A DNA stretch of 64,000 nucleotides from Chryseobacterium gleum (lineage in GTDB: Bacteria > Bacteroidota > Bacteroidia > Flavobacteriales_D > Crocinitomicaceae): positions 1 through 64,000 of the forward strand of contig CAMDAH010000004.1 in assembly GCA_945888625.1 (NCBI GenBank), written 5' to 3'. Below, piece by piece: positions 21,735 to 32,300 of this stretch. Within the stretch, counting starts at the first letter, position 1; every line of letters begins with the position of its first letter. Both the position numbers and the translations under genes were made by a program. The notes beneath the pieces were generated by a model, which was not told the origin of the DNA, ran no database searches, and worked only from the letters and a program-made list of their open reading frames with translations.

Positions 21735-22601
21735 TTATCCTAGGTATGATTTTAATAATTTGTTTCGAGATGCATGGCGTAAACGACGAATCGCTTTTTC
21801 TTTGATTTGTCTAACTCGTTCGCGGGTTAAGTTAAATTTAGATCCTATTTCCTCCAAAGTTAATCCATGATTCATGCCAATTCCAAAAAATAAGCGAATA
21901 ATTTCTCGTTCTTTATCTGTAAGTGTGCTCAGCGATCTTTCAATTTCTTTTTGCAACGATTCGGTCATCAATACGTGATCCGTTTTTGGTGCATCCGAAT
22001 TAGCCATTACATCCATTAAAGTACCTCCATCCTCATTGGTAGAAAGTGGTGCATCCATTGATACATGTCTACCAGATACATTTAGGCTTTCTTTAATTTT
22101 GTCTTCATGCACGTCTAAGGCCTCTGCCAATTCTTCTGCAGATGGTGGACGCTCAAACTCTTGTTCCAATCTTGAAAAAGCTTTGTTAATTTTATTTAGC
22201 GACCCAACTTGATTAAGTGGCAAGCGAACAATACGAGCTTGCTCTGCTAGTGCTTGTAAAATAGATTGGCGAATCCACCAAACGGCATAGGAAATGAACT
22301 TGAATCCTCTTGTTTCATCAAATTTTTGGGCTGCTTTAATTAATCCCAAATTTCCTTCATTAATTAAATCGGGAAGGGTTAGCCCTTGATTTTGGTACTG
22401 CTTGGCTACAGATACAACAAACCTTAAATTGGCTCGCGTTAATTTTTCTAGTGCTTTTTGGTCTCCAGCTTTAATCTTTCTGGCTAATTCTACCTCTTGT
22501 TCCGCAGTGATCAATTCCTCTCGACCGATATCTTGTAAATACTTGTCTAATGATTGGCTTTCACGGTTGGTAATTGATTTGGTTATTTTTAGTTGTCTCA
22601 T
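21735..22601 (-). CDS. rpoD: Primary RNA polymerase sigma factor
   Basis: Sigma-70 family factor that directs RNA polymerase to housekeeping promoters. At 288 residues it lacks the long region 1.1 and non-conserved insert of E. coli sigma-70, as is normal in Bacteroidota. Visible parts: region 1.2 ([23 protein letters not shown]), region 2 ([30 protein letters not shown]), region 3 ([16 protein letters not shown]) and region 4.2 helix-turn-helix ([19 protein letters not shown]). It would recognise the TTG/TAnnTTTG promoters seen throughout this window. A terminator follows. Confidence 0.96.
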   Translation of the reverse strand: MRQLKITKSITNRESQSLDKYLQDIGREELITAEQEVELARKIKAGDQKALEKLTRANLRFVVSVAKQYQNQGLTLPDLINEGNLGLIKAAQKFDETRGFKFISYAVWWIRQSILQALAEQARIVRLPLNQVGSLNKINKAFSRLEQEFERPPSAEELAEALDVHEDKIKESLNVSGRHVSMDAPLSTNEDGGTLMDVMANSDAPKTDHVLMTESLQKEIERSLSTLTDKEREIIRLFFGIGMNHGLTLEEIGSKFNLTRERVRQIKEKAIRRLRHASRNKLLKSYLG

Positions 22602-22736
22602 GTATGAAAGAACGCTTTAATATTAGTTAGTAATAAACCTATGATTGCAAAGTAACACCTATTTTAACTAAAGAAAAAATTAAGATTTCAACATTTTGAA
22701 CAACTTTTCAACCTTCGATTGTAAATAAATAAAAAA

Positions 22737-24209
22737 TTAGAGTCCAAATCCACGGTAATCTTTAATACCACTTTCAGACATTATCTCTAACAAGATGCCG
22801 TTGTTCGATCCATTGAGTTTGTTGACTATTTCGGCTACATCATCAATCGGCTCGTTATTGATTTTAGTTATGATGGAGCCAACAACTAAACCAATGGACT
22901 TGAGCTTTCCAGCAGAAATAGTTTTTATTTTGACACCGTAGTTGATGTTTAATGCTTTTTTCTCCTTATCCGTCAGTTCAATGAAAGTTGCCCCAAGCGC
23001 TGCATTTTTTATTATTTCTTCCTTAGAAGTGATTTTTATTTCTCCGTCTTGATTTCTTAAAATTAATTCTTTGGTGATTTCTTTTCCATCTTTATTTCTA
23101 ATGCTAAGCATAACTTTATCGCCGGGCATTCTTTTACCTATTTCCTCTTGTAGTGCTGCACTGGAATTAACTTCTTTTGCACCAATTTTAAGGATAATAT
23201 CGCCCTCTTTTAGTCCAGCTTTTTCTGCACTACCATTTTCAACAACACCTGAAATAAAAACACCTTTTAGGTTAGGAAGGTTATTTTTTTCTTTCAGTTC
23301 TTGCGAAATATCCGAAATTTGAACGCCGAGAAATCCACGTTGTACAATTCCGTAATCAATGATGTCGCGCATTACTTTTTGAACCAAATTAATAGGAACA
23401 GCAAATGAGTATCCCGAGTAACTGCCTGTCTCCGATGCAATAGCTGTATTAATACCAATAAGTTCTCCATTGGTGTTTACAAGAGCGCCTCCACTATTAC
23501 CGGGATTTACAGCTGCATCAGTTTGTATGAAGGATTCAATAGGAAAAAGAGAATTATCACCTTTGTTACCTAAAAGATTAATGTTTCTAGTTTTCGCCGA
23601 AACTATTCCCGCTGTTACGGTTGATGTTAAATTAAACGGATTTCCTACAGCTAGCACCCATTCGCCAATTTTTACATCGTCACTATTACCCAAGGAAATT
23701 GGTTGGAATGGCTTACTTCCTTCAATCTTTAAAACCGCAATGTCTGTTGAAGGATCCGTTCCTACTAATTTCGCTGTGTATTTTGAATTATCATTAAGTG
23801 TTACTTCAATTTCACTTGCTTCAGCAATAACATGATTGTTGGTAACTATGTATCCTTCAGAGGAAACTATTACTCCTGAGCCAGCTGCGGCGCCGTATTG
23901 TTTGAATTCTCGACCACCTGCACCAGGACCATAAAAAAATTCTTGAAACGGATCGCGCTGAAAAGAAGTTCGAACCACTTTCGTTGTTACATGCACTACG
24001 GAATTAATTGTACTTTCAGCAGCTGGAACGAAATCTACCGGACCGGCACCTGACAGACTTGCAAATTTGGACGCATTTTGGCGGTTTCCATCAATAACTT
24101 CATCAGAGAGCGAATTGTTGACAGATGAAAAAGTTGCGTAAATCGCAAGCGGGATTGTTCCTCCAATTATTCCGAAAATTAAAATTTTTAATAAACTAGG
24201 CGTTTTCAT
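22737..24209 (-). CDS. HtrA/Deg-family periplasmic serine protease
   Basis: A trypsin-like protease of envelope protein quality control. The N-terminal hydrophobic helix (residues ~6-28) is a signal peptide or anchor. The catalytic triad is His126 (TNNHVI), Asp156 (STDIAVLK) and Ser239 (NPGNSGGAL). Two PDZ domains follow: the first around residues 300-395 with GVVENGSAEKAGLKEGDIILKIG, the second shorter, around 410-490. 490 residues is the usual length of Do-type proteases. It is divergent from dapF across a 270-bp spacer with long A and T tracts and a promoter box 34 nt before its ATG. Confidence 0.95.
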   Translation of the reverse strand: MKTPSLLKILIFGIIGGTIPLAIYATFSSVNNSLSDEVIDGNRQNASKFASLSGAGPVDFVPAAESTINSVVHVTTKVVRTSFQRDPFQEFFYGPGAGGREFKQYGAAAGSGVIVSSEGYIVTNNHVIAEASEIEVTLNDNSKYTAKLVGTDPSTDIAVLKIEGSKPFQPISLGNSDDVKIGEWVLAVGNPFNLTSTVTAGIVSAKTRNINLLGNKGDNSLFPIESFIQTDAAVNPGNSGGALVNTNGELIGINTAIASETGSYSGYSFAVPINLVQKVMRDIIDYGIVQRGFLGVQISDISQELKEKNNLPNLKGVFISGVVENGSAEKAGLKEGDIILKIGAKEVNSSAALQEEIGKRMPGDKVMLSIRNKDGKEITKELILRNQDGEIKITSKEEIIKNAALGATFIELTDKEKKALNINYGVKIKTISAGKLKSIGLVVGSIITKINNEPIDDVAEIVNKLNGSNNGILLEIMSESGIKDYRGFGL

Positions 24210-24243
24210 GCTGGTAGAGTTAAATTTAATTAAACAATAAATT

Positions 24244-24251
24244 CAAAAATA
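24244..24251 (-). promoter_or_regulatory. Promoter -7 box (TATTTTTG) for the HtrA gene
   Basis: An exact TAnnTTTG match on the minus strand, 34 nt before the ATG. A TTG on the same strand lies 24 nt upstream (24276-24278), a little further than usual. T10 (24253-24262) and A13 (24281-24293) tracts lie just upstream. Confidence 0.4.
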
Positions 24252-24468
24252 ATTTTTTTTTTATAGCTGAATAAACAAGTAAAAAAAAAAAAAGTTTTTT
24301 GTTAGTATATGCCATATTCCAACGGCCGTACTCCTAACAATTCCTATGCCGAAAAACAAAATAAATTAACTTGCCGAACTAGTTTGGTTTCCAAAACCTG
24401 AAATAAATAATCGCTTACTATTATTTTCGAAATTCTAATTTAAATGACACTTACAGCATACGATTTTC

Positions 24469-24476
24469 TATATTTG
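24469..24476 (+). promoter_or_regulatory. Promoter -7 box (TATATTTG), 6 nt before dapF
   Basis: An exact TAnnTTTG match ending 6 nt before the dapF ATG at 24483. The enzyme's start is secure, so the mRNA should have almost no leader. Confidence 0.45.
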
Positions 24477-24482
24477 CCTACT

Positions 24483-25265
24483 ATGCGTGAAATTCAATTT
24501 GTCAAGTACGAAGGCACAGGAAATGATTTTATACTGATCAATAACTTATCTGGTAACTATGATTTTTTGTCCTTCACAATGATTACCCATTTGTGTGATC
24601 GAAAATTTGGTATTGGTGCAGACGGACTAATTCTTATTAATGTTGATAGCACCTCCGATTTTTACATGGATTATTTTAATGCTGACGGCTCCAAAAGCTT
24701 TTGTGGAAATGGGTCGCGTTGTGCCGTTTTGTACACGTATGCTTTGGGAATTCATAAGGGTACAACCACTTTTAATGCAATTGATGGTAAGCATGCTGCT
24801 TCTCTACTGAATAATGTAGTTGCTATTAAAATGTGTGATGTTATTGAAATTCATCAGTTTAATAATGCTTACGTTTTAAATACGGGCTCACCTCATTACG
24901 TTGAATTTAATGATGATTTAACTAATGAAAATATCGTTCGAACGGGTAAGGAAATTCGATATAGCGAACCTTTCAAAAAAGAAGGGATAAACGTTAATCT
25001 CGTGCGCAAAATAGCTGTCCAAAAAATTGAAATTGTTACTTACGAAAGAGGTGTTGAAGATGAAACGCTTTCCTGTGGTACTGGCGCTACAGCTTGTGCT
25101 TTGGTTCACAATTACTTATCTAAATCAAATGATAATGCCGTTCAAGTTGTGGTCAAAGGGGGCGAGTTATCGGTCAGTTTTAAGCGAGAAAGTGAGGGGA
25201 AGTATTCGCAAATTGTTTTATCAGGTCCGGCCAATTTCGTTTTTCAAGGTACTATTCACGTATAA
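24483..25265 (+). CDS. dapF: Diaminopimelate epimerase
   Basis: Converts LL- to meso-diaminopimelate, the last but one step to lysine and the source of the peptidoglycan cross-link residue. The start at 24483 gives MREIQFVKYEGTGNDFILIN, the typical N-terminus; an upstream in-frame ATG (24444) would add 13 residues and cover the promoter box. The two catalytic cysteines are present: Cys74 (SFCGNGSRC) and Cys198 (LSCGTGATAC). 260 residues, cytosolic. The gene is the first of a rightward group, with a 155-bp gap to the GNAT gene. Confidence 0.95.
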   Translation: MREIQFVKYEGTGNDFILINNLSGNYDFLSFTMITHLCDRKFGIGADGLILINVDSTSDFYMDYFNADGSKSFCGNGSRCAVLYTYALGIHKGTTTFNAIDGKHAASLLNNVVAIKMCDVIEIHQFNNAYVLNTGSPHYVEFNDDLTNENIVRTGKEIRYSEPFKKEGINVNLVRKIAVQKIEIVTYERGVEDETLSCGTGATACALVHNYLSKSNDNAVQVVVKGGELSVSFKRESEGKYSQIVLSGPANFVFQGTIHV

Positions 25266-25420
25266 CTAATGTTGTTTCATTATTAGTATCATCGTATCAT
25301 ATCACTGCTTGGGCTTCTCCGTTTTAATTTTTGATAATTCACCGTAAACTAAGAGTCATTTGAAAATATTTTTTCACTTTTGCTAAAATTAGGAAAGTTA
25401 AAAAAATAGTTTTTTAGTGT

Positions 25421-25960
25421 ATGGGTACATTTTTAAGGTCGGAGGATCTTTTTTTGCGGGCAGTGGAAAGTACAGATGCAACGACACTTTTCTTGTGGGA
25501 AAATGATACAAATCATTGGCGGATTGCCAATACAGAAGTGCCTTTTTCTATGCATGGCATTCACAATTTGATTGAACAGTATGCCTCTGTGCGAACCTCC
25601 GGACAATTGAGGTTAATTATTTGCCTTAAAAAGTCTGGTCTTGCAATTGGTGCAATCGATTTATATGACGTTAATTTCAAACACGGTTTCGCAACGGTAG
25701 GAATCCTAATTGCAAATCAAGAACATCGCATGTTGGGTTACGCCAAACAAGCGCTAATTATTTTAATAGATTATGCCGAAAATGTATTGGATTTGGTAAA
25801 TTTACAATGCTTTATACACGCCGATAATTTGCCGAGTATTTCTTTATTTGAGGGATTAAGATTTGAATTGGTAGGAGTAAGAAAAAATTGGTATCGAATA
25901 CAGCAACAACGAATCGATGAAATATGTTATCAGTTATGTTTAAAAAAAGAAGGGTTATAA
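25421..25960 (+). CDS. GNAT family N-acetyltransferase (RimJ/RimL-like)
   Basis: A 179-residue acetyltransferase of the GNAT fold. N-terminal LFLRAVESTDATTLFLWEND and the acetyl-CoA region around NQEHRMLGYAKQALIILIDYA (a degraded Q/RxxGxG/A) followed by FIHADNLPSISLFEGLRFELVG fit the RimJ/RimL subgroup, which modifies protein N-termini, amines or antibiotics. The substrate is unknown. Its 3' end overlaps the next gene, mltG, so the two are likely cotranscribed and translationally linked. Confidence 0.8.
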   Translation: MGTFLRSEDLFLRAVESTDATTLFLWENDTNHWRIANTEVPFSMHGIHNLIEQYASVRTSGQLRLIICLKKSGLAIGAIDLYDVNFKHGFATVGILIANQEHRMLGYAKQALIILIDYAENVLDLVNLQCFIHADNLPSISLFEGLRFELVGVRKNWYRIQQQRIDEICYQLCLKKEGL

Positions 25961-27009
25961 TTTTTGCTATTTGTGCCATACTCCTCGGACTTATTATTGT
26001 TCTACCAAAAGGACTAATTTATTTAGCTGGTCTAAAAACGTCTGTTAACTCTCAAACTAGTAATTTTTACATTAAAAAACCACTAACGTTGGAGGAATTG
26101 GCTGTCCTTTTGCAAAAAGATGGTGTCATCGACGACGTTCCTGCGTTTCTTTCGATAGGAAAGTACAAGGGCTTAACTAAAAAAAATATTGCACTGGGAA
26201 AATATGAAATTAAGTCTGCAACATCGTATCGTACGCTTTTAAATGGTTTTACGCTCAATGCAAACGGAACCGGTAATGGCGAGGTTGAAGTAGCGGTCAA
26301 ATTCAACAATTGTAATACGATAAATGACCTAGCAGAAAAAGTGTCGAATATATTATTAATTGATAGTGCTAAATTAATTAGTTTTCTTTCTGATGAAGTG
26401 ATTTTGTCAAAATATGGTTTTACGCAAGAACAGTTTCCTGCGATGTTTATCCCAGATACCTATCAATTTTATTATGACACCGATGAAAAGCAGTTTTTAG
26501 AACGAATGGCGCGAGAATTTAAATCATTTTGGACACCTGAACGGCAGAACATGATGAGGAAAATTGGTTTATCTACTCCTAGTCAAGTTGTCACTTTAGC
26601 TAGTATTGTTTATTGTGAGCAATCTATTATTTCGGAAGAATGGCCAATCATCGCTGGTTTGTATTTAAATCGTATTGCAAAAGGTGTTCGCTTACAATCA
26701 GATCCAACGTTTAAGTTTTGTTGGGGCGATAAATTAAAAGGCGTTCAGCGCTTATTAAATATTCACAGAGAAATAGATTGTGCCTACAATACTTATAAAA
26801 TTAAAGGTTTGCCTCCTGGACCCATTTGTCTTCCATCAACAGCAGTTGTTGATGCCGTATTAAACCGTGCACAACACGGATATGTTTATATGTGTGCAAA
26901 AGCTGATTATTCTCACCGGCATAATTTTGCTGTTTCGGGAGAAGAACACATGAAGAACGCAAGGATGTTCCAAAGTTGGTTGGCGGGCGAATTAAAGAAG
27001 AAAAAATAA
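25924..27009 (+). CDS. mltG: Endolytic peptidoglycan transglycosylase MltG
   Basis: Cleaves newly made glycan strands and so helps end peptidoglycan chain growth. A single membrane helix (residues ~11-34) anchors it to the inner membrane with the YceG/MltG domain outside. The conserved region reads ASIVYCEQS, keeping the glutamate that I take as catalytic (Glu232), then GLYLNRIAKGVRLQSDPTFKF and GLPPGPICLPS, all standard. 361 residues is normal. Two start codons are possible (25924, or 25936 giving MFKKRR); either overlaps the GNAT gene (by 37 or 25 bp). The glycosylasparaginase gene starts directly after its stop. Confidence 0.92.
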   Translation: MLSVMFKKRRVIIFAICAILLGLIIVLPKGLIYLAGLKTSVNSQTSNFYIKKPLTLEELAVLLQKDGVIDDVPAFLSIGKYKGLTKKNIALGKYEIKSATSYRTLLNGFTLNANGTGNGEVEVAVKFNNCNTINDLAEKVSNILLIDSAKLISFLSDEVILSKYGFTQEQFPAMFIPDTYQFYYDTDEKQFLERMAREFKSFWTPERQNMMRKIGLSTPSQVVTLASIVYCEQSIISEEWPIIAGLYLNRIAKGVRLQSDPTFKFCWGDKLKGVQRLLNIHREIDCAYNTYKIKGLPPGPICLPSTAVVDAVLNRAQHGYVYMCAKADYSHRHNFAVSGEEHMKNARMFQSWLAGELKKKK

Positions 27010-27999
27010 ATGAAAAGAAGGTCTTTTTTCAAAACGGGTTTGAGTTTAGGTGCTATTAGCTTGCTTCAACCTGTTAAAGGGGCAACGCTATTATCCGCTT
27101 CCTTTGAGGGGGTCACTACTGGACCAATCGTCTTGTCAACATGGGTGCACGGTCTAGAAGCCAATCGAGCTGCCTGGGAGGTTCTTCAAAAGGGGGGGAA
27201 AGCTGTCGATGCGGTTGAGGCTGGGGTTCGGGTAACCGAGGCAGACATTACAAATCGAAGTGTCGGTATCGGTGGTAGGCCAGATCGAGATGGGCATGTT
27301 ACATTGGACGCTTGCATCATGGATGAAAAATCGCGCTGTGGTGCTGTTGCTTTTTTAGAGGGTTTTGCGCATCCCATTTCTGTGGCTAGGGCAGTGATGG
27401 AAAACACACAACACGTAATGCTAGTTGGTGAGGGCGCAGAAAATTTCGCATCAGATCGTGGTTTTGAAAAATCAAAGACACCGATTCCTGAGGTAAAGAA
27501 AGATTGGCAGATTTGGAAAAAAGAAAACAAAGATTTGTTCAAAAAACCAATAATTAATCATGAGAATCACGATACAATTGGTATGATTGCGATGGATGCA
27601 AATGGCGATTTGAGTGGTGCTTGTACTACAAGTGGATGGGCTTACAAAATGCATGGCAGAGTAGGGGATTCTCCTATTATTGGAGCTGGTTTGTTTGTGG
27701 ATAATGAGGTCGGTGCGGCCACTTCAACTGGACTTGGAGAGGCAATTATTCGTGTTTCTGGAAGTAGTATGGTCGTTGAATTAATGCGTCATGGGTATAC
27801 GCCGGGAGATGCTTGTAAGGAAGTTGTTCATCGTATTATTAAAAAACACAATGATTTAACTAATTTACAATGTGGTTTTATTGCTATCGATAAAAAAGGA
27901 AATATTGGCGCCTATTCGGTGTATGCAGGTTTTAATTATGCACTGAAAACAAGCACGACGGATGCTATGGTTGATGCTGCTTTTGACCGAAATTGGTAG
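27010..27999 (+). CDS. N4-(beta-N-acetylglucosaminyl)-L-asparaginase (glycosylasparaginase)
   Basis: An Ntn-hydrolase that cuts the GlcNAc-Asn bond of N-glycopeptides. It is made as a precursor that splits itself before a threonine: here Asp188-Thr189 in ENHDTIGMIAMD. The other conserved parts (DRDGHVTLDACIMD, SGACTTSGWAYKMHGRVGDSPIIGAG) are in place. The N-terminus has RRSFFKTG followed by a hydrophobic stretch, resembling a Tat-type export signal, so it is probably periplasmic. 329 residues matches the well-studied flavobacterial enzyme. The ATG follows the mltG stop without a gap. Confidence 0.93.
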   Translation: MKRRSFFKTGLSLGAISLLQPVKGATLLSASFEGVTTGPIVLSTWVHGLEANRAAWEVLQKGGKAVDAVEAGVRVTEADITNRSVGIGGRPDRDGHVTLDACIMDEKSRCGAVAFLEGFAHPISVARAVMENTQHVMLVGEGAENFASDRGFEKSKTPIPEVKKDWQIWKKENKDLFKKPIINHENHDTIGMIAMDANGDLSGACTTSGWAYKMHGRVGDSPIIGAGLFVDNEVGAATSTGLGEAIIRVSGSSMVVELMRHGYTPGDACKEVVHRIIKKHNDLTNLQCGFIAIDKKGNIGAYSVYAGFNYALKTSTTDAMVDAAFDRNW

Positions 28000-28166
28000 T
28001 TATTTGATGGTGCTGTTAAATCAAGCGATTTGTTTGTCCAAATAGATTGTCTTTTAGTTTAAAATGCGTTTTCTAACACAACTTTAATCCCTATTTGTTT
28101 TAGACTCCACATTTATATACTACTTTTAATGGGTGAATTATTAGCTAATAATTTTAAAATATAAAA

Positions 28167-29255
28167 ATGCTTGATAAATTCATTTACTTATTCATTGCTA
28201 AAAAATCAAGAAAATCCATTTCCGATAGTTCAATTCACTTATTAAATGAAACTGAAATTCGGTACATTAAAAAAATAGAATTTAGAGTAATCTTTTTGTC
28301 CGCTTTTACAGGCGCGTTTATGGTTTTAGCATTGTATCTTCCTCAATATTATTTTCCTTCTTTTTTTTCAAACCAATCGTATCCTATCCCTATCATTGAT
28401 GTCAACTTTGATTTTTCTATTATATGTTTCATTTATGGTTTGATTCTTTTATACATCGAAATTTTAATCCTATCTTTTCTAGATATTTATTGCGCTCACA
28501 TAATTGCTTATGCAACAGGTTTTATTAGTGATGAGAATGAAAATGAAGGTGAACGGAAATCGCTATTAATAAACATTGCTAACCAAAAGAAAAACAAAGA
28601 AATTTTAACATTAGGAATCAATCCATTTTTGGGATTTAGTAAAAGTAAAATCTTTTTCTTAAATCTACTGCAAAAACTTAAGGCCACACTTAGTAATGTA
28701 ATTGTAAAGTTAGTTGCCAGACGCTTACTCGGGAGATATGCTGTGCGTCAGGTAATTGATATGCTAGGCATTCCTGTTTTTGCTTTTTGGAATGCTTGGG
28801 GTACAAGAAAGGTTTTACGCGAAGCTAGAATAATAATAATGTGTCAAAATTACCTACCACACTTTGATAAGCAAGTATTAAATTTCAGGGAACTTAATGA
28901 GAACGAAAAAAAACTTTTGTTCGATACCTTACAGTTTATAGCAACAAGTAAAAGAGATTTTCACCAAAATCATTTTCTACTATCAAAATTGATTATCAGT
29001 AAATTCAATATCCCATTGGAACCGCTTAATCATACTTCGCAAGAAAAATACATTCAAAATTTGGCCAATAGCGAAGATGATTTTAAAGGCCTAAACGAAA
29101 AAATAATTCTTCTTGGCTTCATTCTCGATGGAAAACTTTCTTTGAATGAGAGAAAAAGGATTGAAATGTTACACGAAGCCAAAGTAATTAATTCGACATA
29201 TAACGATGCACTGCTACATAAGAAATTTTTTTTTAATGGAAAAGGATTGTTCTAG
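28167..29255 (+). CDS. Membrane protein of unknown function (LBF_2804-like)
   Basis: A 362-residue protein with two clear membrane helices (residues ~40-62 and ~83-110). It has a conserved-looking central stretch RRLLGRYAVRQVIDMLGIPVFAFWNAWGTRKVLREARI and a charged, helical C-terminal half. This resembles what is annotated as the LBF_2804 family, but I am not certain. No catalytic motif is seen. Its base composition is more AT-rich than its neighbours and Lys and Ile are very frequent. It stands alone, with 167 bp before and 128 bp after. Confidence 0.6.
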   Translation: MLDKFIYLFIAKKSRKSISDSSIHLLNETEIRYIKKIEFRVIFLSAFTGAFMVLALYLPQYYFPSFFSNQSYPIPIIDVNFDFSIICFIYGLILLYIEILILSFLDIYCAHIIAYATGFISDENENEGERKSLLINIANQKKNKEILTLGINPFLGFSKSKIFFLNLLQKLKATLSNVIVKLVARRLLGRYAVRQVIDMLGIPVFAFWNAWGTRKVLREARIIIMCQNYLPHFDKQVLNFRELNENEKKLLFDTLQFIATSKRDFHQNHFLLSKLIISKFNIPLEPLNHTSQEKYIQNLANSEDDFKGLNEKIILLGFILDGKLSLNERKRIEMLHEAKVINSTYNDALLHKKFFFNGKGLF

Positions 29256-29334
29256 TTTCTCAGTATTCGCACAAATCAGTCATTTGCTAACTTTATTTTT
29301 TAATACTTATCCCGCTATTGTGCAAACTTATTTT

Positions 29335-29342
29335 TATTTTTG
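29335..29342 (+). promoter_or_regulatory. Promoter -7 box (TATTTTTG) for the subtilase gene
   Basis: An exact TAnnTTTG match 41 nt before the ATG at 29384. A TTG lies 14 nt upstream (29318-29320), shorter than the usual spacing. Confidence 0.35.
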
Positions 29343-29383
29343 AACTTGAATAATCCAAATTAATAAATACTTATCTGTATAAT

Positions 29384-32300
29384 ATGTTAAAAAACTTTTC
29401 CCTACTAGCTCTTTTAATATTCTCATTGAATTACATTCAAGCACAATCTTTTCAAGCTGACTTTTTGGATGGCAGAATAATGTTTCAACTGAAAGGTGAC
29501 ATTTATCCTAATCAGCAGCAAAAAAAGCAACTTGACCCGAATGATTTTTCGCTTGTAGAGTTGCTCGTTCAATATCCTGAATTGAATAATTTGTTGGGTG
29601 ATGTAAATATTACTAAGATTGAAAGGCCTAGCTATTTCACATACAAGCCTAGTTTAATGAATATTTACAGAATTTATTTTTCTGATTTCTCAAAAATTGA
29701 TGAGCTAATTAAGCGCCTTGAAACCTTAAATGTAGTTGCCTTTGCTGAAAAAGAACCAATTTATAAGTCAGATTTCGTGCCGAATGATACCTATCACACC
29801 GGTACTGATAAGTGGTACCATACATTGGTTGGATCAGAATCCGCTTGGAATTTAAGCGTAGGTCGTAACCAAGTTAAAATTGCGGTTGTTGATAACGCGG
29901 TTTACTCTACACACAATGATTTAACGGTTTTTAAACAGTACGACGTGGCAGACAATGATTTTAATGCAGCACCTCCATTAACGTATGCCCAAAATAACGG
30001 GTGGTCGCACGGAACGCATTGCGCTGGTTTGGCCACAGCAGATATAAATAATGCAATGGGAATAGCGTCTCTCGGTGCTAATGTAGAGTTGATCGGTGTA
30101 AAAGCTACGCCAAATAGTGCCACAAATTCCGGAGGTGTTTGGTACGGTTACGCTGCTGTTCAATGGGCTTGTCAAAATGGTGCGCACGTAGTTAATATGT
30201 CTTTCGGTGGACCAACACTATCTCAATCATTTCAGACCTTGATAAATGCGTATCCTGAAATTGTGTTTATGGCCGCTGCAGGAAATGATGGAAATACGAC
30301 GGTACAGTATCCGGCAGGGTATGCCAACGTAATAGGAGTGGGATCTGTAGATTTTAATGATAGCCGTTCAAGTTTTTCAAATTACAATGGGGCCACTGCA
30401 TTTGTTGATATTGCTGCACCAGGTGGATTCTCATACGGAGGTCTACAAAGTACGGTATATTCGACAACCGGAAATACGTATGCGAAACTAAGTGGCACCT
30501 CCATGGCTACTCCTTTTGCGGCGGGACTTGTTGGACTTATGCTAAGTTTAAACCCCAGCCTAACGCCTGCACAAGTTTTGTCGTGTTTGCTTTCCTCTGG
30601 TGTAGTCATAAACCAAAATATCGGACCGAGAATAAATGCACTCGCCGCTTTACAGTGCGCAACAGCAGGAACAATAGCTGGAAATCCAATCCCTAATTTC
30701 TTTGGAATTCCTACCACAATTGTTGAGGGTGATTCTGTTCAGTTTTATGATAATTCAGCGAATGGTGGAAATGCCATCTCCTCTTGGCAGTGGAGTTTTC
30801 CGGGTGGCACTCCTGCTAGTTACAATGGTCAAAATCCACCCGCGATTACTTACGCCACCGCTGGGGTTTATAATGTCTCGCTCGTGATTACTAATTCTCA
30901 ATCGAATGCAACTAAACTAAAAAATAATTATGTTACAGTTACAATTGCGCCCTATGGAAATTGGATTATCCAAAATTCAGGGTTTTCACAAGCATCTCGC
31001 GGAATTAATCATATTTCTATTGTAGATCAAAATGTCATTTGGGCAACGGCATACGATGGCAGTGGGGGAACCGCAAACGTTCAACAGTTCACAAAGACAA
31101 TCAATGGAGGAACCACCTGGACGCCCGGAAATATAAATGTCGGAAATGCAGGATTAGGGATTTCCATGATCCATGCAATTAATTCAACCACTGCCTGGTT
31201 GGCGGCCTATCCAAATGCTGCTGGTCAGGTTGGTGGAATTTGGAAAACGACCAACGGGGGAACCACTTGGACCAGACAAAATACAGCAACATTTAATAAC
31301 GCAGCTTCATTTACGAATGTCGTTTATTTTTGGAACGCGAATGAAGGGGTGTGTCAAGGCGATCCTATTAACGGTGAATTTGAAATTTATCGGACTACGA
31401 ATGGTGGAACCACATGGACTTTAGTTTCAGGAGCAAATATCCCTAATCCAAATGCAGCTAACGAATACGGTTATGTAAGACAGATTGAAGTGGTGGGAGA
31501 TAACGTATGGTTTTCAACGAGTAAAGGAAGACTTTTTTATTCATCAAATCGAGGTGCAAATTGGGTAGTTTACAACACGCCAGTATTGGATTTTGGCGGT
31601 GGGGTTACCGCTGGTATGAGCGCTAATTTCTCTTTTAGTTCTACAACGAACGGAATGATTGTCGATGTAAACGCGAATATCTTTAAAACAATTAATTCGG
31701 GTGCTAACTGGACGCCGGTTACGGAAATTGGAACTGTTTTCACCTCGGGGCTTTGCGCTGTTGAAGGAACCAATACGATTTTTTCGACTGGATCAGCAGC
31801 TGGCGGTTCGGGTTCTTCTTATAGTTTAGATGCCGGGGTAAATTGGACTACTATTGATACAGATCAACACTTGTATGTTGAATTTATAAATCCTTCGATT
31901 GGATGGTCGGGTTGGTTTAATACAAACGCCACTACGAACGGTATGTGGAAGTGGAATAATTTAACGAGCCCTTTAACGGTCGCTTTTAATGGTACCCCCA
32001 ATAACATTTGCGTAGGTGACACCGTAACTTTTACCGATTTAACGAGTGGTGGAACCGTAACTTCATGGAATTGGAGTTTTTCAGGTGGTACACCTGCATT
32101 TTCTACTTTGCCTAATCCTTCGGTGGTTTACACTGCGCCAGGTCAATATCCGGTTTCACTTACGGTGAGTGATGGGCTTAATCAAAGTACCTTTCAAGAC
32201 ACTGCCTATGTCACTGTTTCCGTTCTTCCTAACGCGCCTTCTGTTATAAGTGGAAATTTAGTGCCATGTCCCTTTGCAATTGAAAATTACTCGGTAGCAG

